6,027 bases of DNA from Bacteroidota bacterium (lineage in GTDB: Bacteria > Bacteroidota > Bacteroidia > Bacteroidales > B18-G4). Below, piece by piece: positions 1 to 3,157 of the stretch. The notes under the pieces were generated by a model. It was not told where the DNA came from and did no database searches. It saw only the letters and a list, made by a program, of their open reading frames with translations. Within the stretch, counting starts at the first letter, position 1. Each line of letters begins with the position of its first letter. Position numbers and translations under genes: made by a program. Location of the stretch: assembly GCA_003648575.1 (NCBI GenBank), contig QMPN01000187.1:1-6027 (forward strand), written 5' to 3'.

Positions 1-153
1 GAAATTCAACTCCGCTTTATTAAAGACTTTGCAAAATTTGCAGACCTTGATACGATCGGAAGCCTTGACCAGCAACTCAGTGCAGATGGTGGCGATTCAT
101 TTACGGTGCCATCGAAGATGAATGATCTTGATGACGACACGGTGCCCTTTTAA
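1..153 (+). CDS. C-terminal end of an unidentified protein with an acidic tail
   Basis: Frame 1 is open from the first base and ends with TAA at 151-153, giving the last 50 residues of a gene that begins outside the window. I do not recognise the family. The first part (FIKDFAKFADLDTIGSLDQQ) looks helical. The last part is polar and probably disordered, and ends in an acidic tip, NDLDDDTVPF. This tip resembles the DDDxPF tail of single-stranded DNA-binding proteins, but no OB-fold or Gly/Gln-rich linker is visible, so this is a resemblance only. Coding status is supported by the open frame, the plausible composition and a stop followed at once by non-coding repeats. The 115-base gap to the next gene makes a tight operon with it unlikely. 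Confidence 0.6.
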   Translation, partial: EIQLRFIKDFAKFADLDTIGSLDQQLSADGGDSFTVPSKMNDLDDDTVPF

Positions 154-156
154 GTG

Positions 157-181
157 CCTAGTTCCTAGTGGCTAGTGCCTA
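157..181. repeat. 7-base tandem repeat, CCTAGTG-like, about 3.5 copies
   Basis: The units are CCTAGTT (157-163), CCTAGTG (164-170), GCTAGTG (171-177) and a partial CCTA (178-181). CTAG recurs at exactly 7-base spacing (158, 165, 172). The array starts 3 bases after the stop of the upstream gene. It is a heptanucleotide simple-sequence repeat in a non-coding gap; no function is evident. Confidence 0.7.
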
Positions 182-206
182 ATTGAAGTGAATAACTTAA
201 AACTAA

Positions 207-227
207 CTCAACACTCAACACCCAACA
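207..227. repeat. 7-base tandem repeat, CTCAACA-like, 3 copies
   Basis: Two exact copies of CTCAACA (207-213 and 214-220) are followed by CCCAACA (221-227). This is a second, unrelated heptamer array in the same 115-base gap. The shared 7-base period of the two arrays is the notable point. Confidence 0.7.
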
Positions 228-228
228 A

Positions 229-252
229 CCTGTCCTGAGCGAAGTCGAAGGG
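229..252. repeat. dispersed intergenic repeat, core CCTGAGCGAAGTCGAAGGG
   Basis: A G/C-rich 24-base element sits in an otherwise A/T-rich gap, just after the CTCAACA array. It contains the direct repeat CGAAG-T-CGAAG. From memory, near-identical strings (and the reverse complement CCTTCGACTTCGCTCAGG) are scattered between genes of many bacteria, including Bacteroidota, so I call it a dispersed repeat. The window holds only one copy, so its repeat status rests on recollection, not on this sequence. Confidence 0.5.
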
Positions 253-268
253 CTCAAAACTTTAAAGA

Positions 269-496
269 ATGGAAGACCTTGAAAGGATCGTCGACATCGA
301 GAATGAATTTACCGGCAGGCTTATAGAATCAATCCTGAAGGAAAGGGATATTCCTCATATCCTGAGGACTTATCATGACTCTGCCTATGATGGTTTGTGG
401 GCATTTCAGCAGGGATGGGGATTTATTGAAGCCCCGCCTGAGTTCCGTGATGAGATCATGAAGATCTACGATGAAGTATTAAGTCAGCAAAGCTGA
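269..496 (+). CDS. small DUF2007-like protein (putative signal-transducing protein family)
   Basis: This is a complete 75-residue cytosolic protein with no signal peptide or membrane segment. The pattern RIVDIENEFTGRLIESILKE, followed by a short strand (IPHILRTY) and a central aromatic stretch (GLWAFQQGWGFIEAP), then a C-terminal helix (EFRDEIMKIYDEVL), resembles the small alpha/beta DUF2007 family. In those proteins the opening segment also concerns moving between an N-terminal strand and a helix that selects the ligand site. The biochemical role of the family is poorly defined and I assign none. The ATG at 269 is preceded by TTTAAAGA with no Shine-Dalgarno sequence, usual for Bacteroidota. 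The gene converges on the Pcm-like gene with only 9 bases between the stop codons, and no terminator hairpin is visible there. Confidence 0.75.
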   Translation: MEDLERIVDIENEFTGRLIESILKERDIPHILRTYHDSAYDGLWAFQQGWGFIEAPPEFRDEIMKIYDEVLSQQS

Positions 497-505
497 TAAT
501 ATAAA

Positions 506-964
506 TTAATAAGGCTTTCCGTTTTCCCGGATCATCGGCACAAACCTTACAGGGATCACATCCTTCTGATTCAACTCCCCATTCTCCTTTATTAAAAGTA
601 TAAGTTCCTGATTGTATTCATTACCCGTTGGAATAATCATACGTCCCCCCTCAGATAATTGATATTCCAATGCCGGCGGAATGTGTGTCGGGGCGCAGGT
701 TACAATGATGGCGTCGAAAGGTGCGTGCTCGGGCCAACCCTCATAACCATCAGGAACAAAGTGGTGCCGTTCAACCCTTTTCATGGCATCCAGCACTTTC
801 TTATCCCGGATACCGCGGGCTTCTATCTGCTTCCTGACCATTTCCATCCTCATATGCAGGTAGTTTTCTTGCATCTTATCCTGTGAATATGAACACCCGG
901 CAATGAAGATCAAAACCAGCAAGGCTATACCTGATAGCTTTTTGTGTATAAAGGCCGACATCAT
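506..964 (-). CDS. pcm: Pcm-like (protein-L-isoaspartate O-methyltransferase) lipoprotein lacking the catalytic core
   Basis: Full-length Pcm uses SAM to methylate isoaspartyl residues in damaged proteins. This 152-residue product starts with a lipoprotein signal: basic HKK, a hydrophobic run at 10-22, and lipobox IAGC with Cys24. The conserved Pcm N-terminus follows (MVRKQIEARGIRDKKVLDAM, then RHHFVP to residue 71). It jumps directly to the conserved C-terminal half from D72 (DGYEGWPEHAPFDAIIV, IPPALEYQL, GGRMIIP, PVRFVPM). Compared with E. coli Pcm from memory, about 90 residues are missing at the junction near base 751. They include the SQP substrate segment and the SAM-binding motif I (EIGTGSGYQ). 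The frame is kept on both sides, so the gene is open but should be unable to bind SAM. The start at 964 has AGGGG 10 bases upstream; Met2 (961) is an alternative. It is probably a decayed gene, though an assembly error is possible. Confidence 0.8.
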   Translation of the reverse strand: MMSAFIHKKLSGIALLVLIFIAGCSYSQDKMQENYLHMRMEMVRKQIEARGIRDKKVLDAMKRVERHHFVPDGYEGWPEHAPFDAIIVTCAPTHIPPALEYQLSEGGRMIIPTGNEYNQELILLIKENGELNQKDVIPVRFVPMIRENGKPY

Positions 965-977
965 ACATCATTTTCCC

Positions 978-1009
978 CTAAGATAACGAAACTTGATGCC
1001 GGAAGCAAC
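978..1009 (-). promoter_or_regulatory. possible Bacteroidota-type promoter for the Pcm-like gene
   Basis: On the minus strand, TATCTTAG (978-985) matches the -7 consensus TAnnTTTG with one mismatch. GTTG (1006-1009) lies 20 bases upstream in the place of the -33 TTTG box. The pair sits between the sucC terminator and the Pcm start, where a promoter would be needed. The implied leader is very short and would start inside or next to the AGGGG at 975-979, which weakens the case. Confidence 0.3.
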
Positions 1010-1016
1010 GGAAAGC

Positions 1017-1046
1017 AAAAAAAAGGCTGCAATAAAAATTGCAGCC
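1017..1046 (-). terminator. intrinsic terminator of sucC
   Basis: A perfect 9-base-pair stem (GGCTGCAAT at 1025-1033, its complement at 1038-1046) encloses a 4-base loop. Read on the minus strand it is followed by eight T (1017-1024). It lies 23 bases past the sucC stop, the expected layout for Rho-independent termination, and separates sucC from the Pcm-like gene downstream on the same strand. Confidence 0.9.
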
Positions 1047-1069
1047 CCTGATAATACTACATTATTATT

Positions 1070-2263
1070 TTATTCTCCGAGCACTTCGGTTACCAGTTGT
1101 GCCGCATCTTCAAGCTGGATGGCCGAATGCACTTTCAAGCCGGAGTTGTCAATGAGTTCCTTACCCTCTTCCGCATTTGTTCCCTGCAGCCTGACAATTA
1201 TCGGAACCTTTATCTCCCCGATGTTATTATAGGCATCTACAACACCCTGCGCTACCCTGTCACAACGCACGATCCCGCCAAAAATATTCACAAGGATAGC
1301 TTCCACGTTAGGGTCTTTAAGGATGATCCTGAAGGCTTCCTCAACCCTTTTTGCACTTGCAGTACCTCCAACATCCAGGAAGTTGGCCGGGTTTGCTCCG
1401 GAAAGCTTGATGATATCCATTGTAGCCATTGCAAGGCCGGCACCATTGACCATACAGCCAACATTGCCATCGAGTTTCACATAGCTCAGGTCGTACTGGC
1501 TTGCTTCTACCTCAATAGGGTCTTCCTCGAAAATATCGCGCATTTCTTCAATATCAGGATGGCGGTAAAGGGCATTGTTATCTATCGTCACCTTGGCATC
1601 AGCAGCGAAGATCCTGTTATCGGAAGTTTTCATCACCGGGTTGATCTCAAAAAGAGAGGCATCGCTACCGGCATATGCTTTATACAGGACACTGACAAAC
1701 TTCACCATATTTTTCATAGCATCTCCCGAGAGTCCGAGGTTAAAAGCAACCTTGCGGCATTGAAAACCCTGCAATCCAACCCTGGGGTCGATCACTTCCG
1801 TAAAGATCTCGTCGGGAGTCTCCTCAGCAACCTGCTCAATGTTCATTCCACCACGGGGGGAATACATGATCATATTCCTTCCAAGGTCCCTGTTGAGCAG
1901 AATACTCATATAGAATTCCTGGGGTTCCGATTCGCCGGGATAGTATATATTCTGTTCTATCAGCACCTTACGCACATTTTTACCCTCCGGGCCTGTTTGT
2001 GGTGTGACCAGCTGCATTCCCAGTATCTGATCAGCAAATAGCTGCACCTCGTCAAGGGATTTGGCTATTTTCACTCCACCACCTTTTCCGCGTCCGCCTG
2101 CATGTATCTGAGCCTTAACAGCAAATTTATCCATGCCAGTCTCATCCAGTATCTTTTTAGCCAACTCGCGAGCCTGCTCCGGCGATTCTGCGATAAAACC
2201 AAGAGGTACGGCAACACCATACTTTTTTAAAATAGACTTTCCCTGATATTCGTGTAAATTCAT
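1070..2263 (-). CDS. sucC: succinate-CoA ligase (ADP-forming), beta subunit
   Basis: This beta subunit of succinyl-CoA synthetase pairs with SucD to interconvert succinyl-CoA and succinate with formation of ATP or GTP in the TCA cycle, in the cytosol. The 397 residues match the full family length (E. coli about 388). The N-terminal ATP-grasp domain begins MNLHEYQGKSILKKYGV and has the glycine-rich segment AQIHAGGRGKGGGVK (51-65). FEINP (205-209) and ADAK (221-224) fall where the metal-nucleotide site residues lie. The C-terminal ligase domain shows NGAGLAMATMD (273-283), FLDVGGTA (295-302), VNIFGGIVRCD (325-335) and RLQGTN (358-363). No key motif is missing. The ATG at 2263 gives the standard N-terminus; no Shine-Dalgarno sequence is seen. 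No sucD is adjacent: the upstream neighbour is divergent and a strong terminator follows, so sucC appears to be transcribed alone. Confidence 0.97.
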   Translation of the reverse strand: MNLHEYQGKSILKKYGVAVPLGFIAESPEQARELAKKILDETGMDKFAVKAQIHAGGRGKGGGVKIAKSLDEVQLFADQILGMQLVTPQTGPEGKNVRKVLIEQNIYYPGESEPQEFYMSILLNRDLGRNMIMYSPRGGMNIEQVAEETPDEIFTEVIDPRVGLQGFQCRKVAFNLGLSGDAMKNMVKFVSVLYKAYAGSDASLFEINPVMKTSDNRIFAADAKVTIDNNALYRHPDIEEMRDIFEEDPIEVEASQYDLSYVKLDGNVGCMVNGAGLAMATMDIIKLSGANPANFLDVGGTASAKRVEEAFRIILKDPNVEAILVNIFGGIVRCDRVAQGVVDAYNNIGEIKVPIIVRLQGTNAEEGKELIDNSGLKVHSAIQLEDAAQLVTEVLGE

Positions 2264-2285
2264 AGGTTGAAATTTGAATAATGGA

Positions 2286-2293
2286 CAAAAATA
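2286..2293 (-). promoter_or_regulatory. possible -7 box of the sucC promoter
   Basis: On the minus strand TATTTTTG fits the Bacteroidota -7 consensus TAnnTTTG and lies 22 bases before the sucC ATG. No TTTG box is found about 19 bases upstream (the nearest, at 2320-2323, is 26 bases away), so support is partial. Such A/T-rich boxes also arise by chance. Confidence 0.35.
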
Positions 2294-2306
2294 GTGTTTT
2301 TCTGAT

Positions 2307-2314
2307 TATCTTTG
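2307..2314 (+). promoter_or_regulatory. -7 box of the promoter for the LolD-like gene
   Basis: TATCTTTG, followed by CACC, is an exact match to the Bacteroidota -7 consensus TAnnTTTG, 19 bases before the ATG at 2334. The -33 box is not convincing. The gap between the two divergent genes is only 70 bases, so any promoter of this gene must be here or inside sucC. Confidence 0.5.
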
Positions 2315-2333
2315 CACCTCAAAACCGTTACGG

Positions 2334-2990
2334 ATGATACGCGCTGAAAATATCCACAAGGCATATGGTACACTTGAGGTCCTGAAAGGTATCTCGCTGG
2401 AGATACAGAAAGGTGAGATCGTATCCGTTGTAGGGGCATCAGGGGCCGGAAAATCGACATTATTGCATATACTCGGCACTCTCGACAAGGCAGACCGGGG
2501 TAGTGTCAGCATTAACGATCAGGAAATTGCTTCCATGCAGGAAAAAAAACTATCGGCCTTCCGGAACCGGGAGATAGGCTTTGTTTTTCAGTTTCATCAT
2601 CTGTTGCCTGAATTCACAGCTCTTGAAAATGTTTGCATACCGGCTTATATTGCAGGGGACTCTAAGAAGACAGCTTTCGAAAAGGCCCGGCAACTGTTGG
2701 AATTCCTTGGTTTGGCAGACAGGATGGAACACAAGCCATCTGCTTTGTCGGGTGGAGAGCAGCAGCGTGTGGCGGTGGCCAGGGCCCTGGTTAACAAGCC
2801 GGCAGTGATACTTGCCGATGAACCTTCCGGCAACCTTGACTCAGGCAGTTCTATTGAGCTCCATGAACTGTTTTTCAGTCTGCGTGATGAGTTTAAACAA
2901 ACTTTTGTCATTGTCACACATAACCGTGAACTTGCAGAAATGGCCGACCGCCAGCTACGCATAAAAGACGGTATTATCAACAATCTTTAA
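2334..2990 (+). CDS. lolD: ABC transporter ATP-binding protein, LolD-like (lipoprotein release)
   Basis: This is a complete 218-residue ATPase subunit of the MacB/LolD/FtsE class. All ABC motifs are intact: Walker [10 protein letters not shown] (34-42), Q-loop Gln86 in [18 protein letters not shown], signature LSGGE (138-142), Walker B VILADE with catalytic Glu163, D-loop GNLD (166-169) and switch His196. The [15 protein letters not shown] stretch and the [12 protein letters not shown] segment are typical of LolD, which powers extraction of lipoproteins from the inner membrane for delivery to the outer membrane together with LolC/E-type permeases. No permease gene is next to it, so the exact partner is inferred and a MacB-type system cannot be excluded. 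The start at ATG 2334 gives the usual MI..ENI.K.YG opening. It is followed by an 83-base gap with no clear terminator, so read-through into the long TPR gene is possible. Confidence 0.88.
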   Translation: MIRAENIHKAYGTLEVLKGISLEIQKGEIVSVVGASGAGKSTLLHILGTLDKADRGSVSINDQEIASMQEKKLSAFRNREIGFVFQFHHLLPEFTALENVCIPAYIAGDSKKTAFEKARQLLEFLGLADRMEHKPSALSGGEQQRVAVARALVNKPAVILADEPSGNLDSGSSIELHELFFSLRDEFKQTFVIVTHNRELAEMADRQLRIKDGIINNL

Positions 2991-3073
2991 ATGGCCCGAA
3001 AGCTGCAATATAATTTCTAATCAGGCGTTTTAAAGTGTTGGAAAAGATAAGTATACCTGGATCATTTTAAAGA

Positions 3074-3157
3074 ATGCATAAAAAGATTTACACCCTCATA
3101 AAACTACTGCTGCTTACAGCCTTGCTTTTTTCGTTCAGCCCTGCACACACCCAGGCT
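3074..3157 (+). other. signal peptide of the TPR-like repeat protein
   Basis: It encodes residues 1-28: a basic start (HKK), a leucine-rich hydrophobic core (residues 8-22) and a polar end PAHTQA before VDEQY. This fits signal peptidase I cleavage near residue 28. No cysteine is present, so it is not a lipoprotein signal. The exact cleavage site is a guess. Confidence 0.8.

Noticed and set aside
659..886. 75-codon frame on the plus strand inside the Pcm-like gene
   Set aside because: It is antisense to the sequence encoding recognisable Pcm motifs and has no independent support.
1097..2041. 314-codon open frame on the plus strand, opposite sucC
   Set aside because: It lies wholly antisense to an unmistakable full-length sucC. 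Its translation is rich in Cys, His and Ile and matches no family I recognise.
2645..2983. 112-codon minus-strand frame across the lolD gene
   Set aside because: It is a shadow of the LolD-like frame, whose ABC motifs are all intact.
2991..3020. 9-codon mini-frame (MARKLQYNF) starting right after the lolD stop
   Set aside because: It is too short to support. It has no recognisable motif and may simply be chance or a worn gene remnant.
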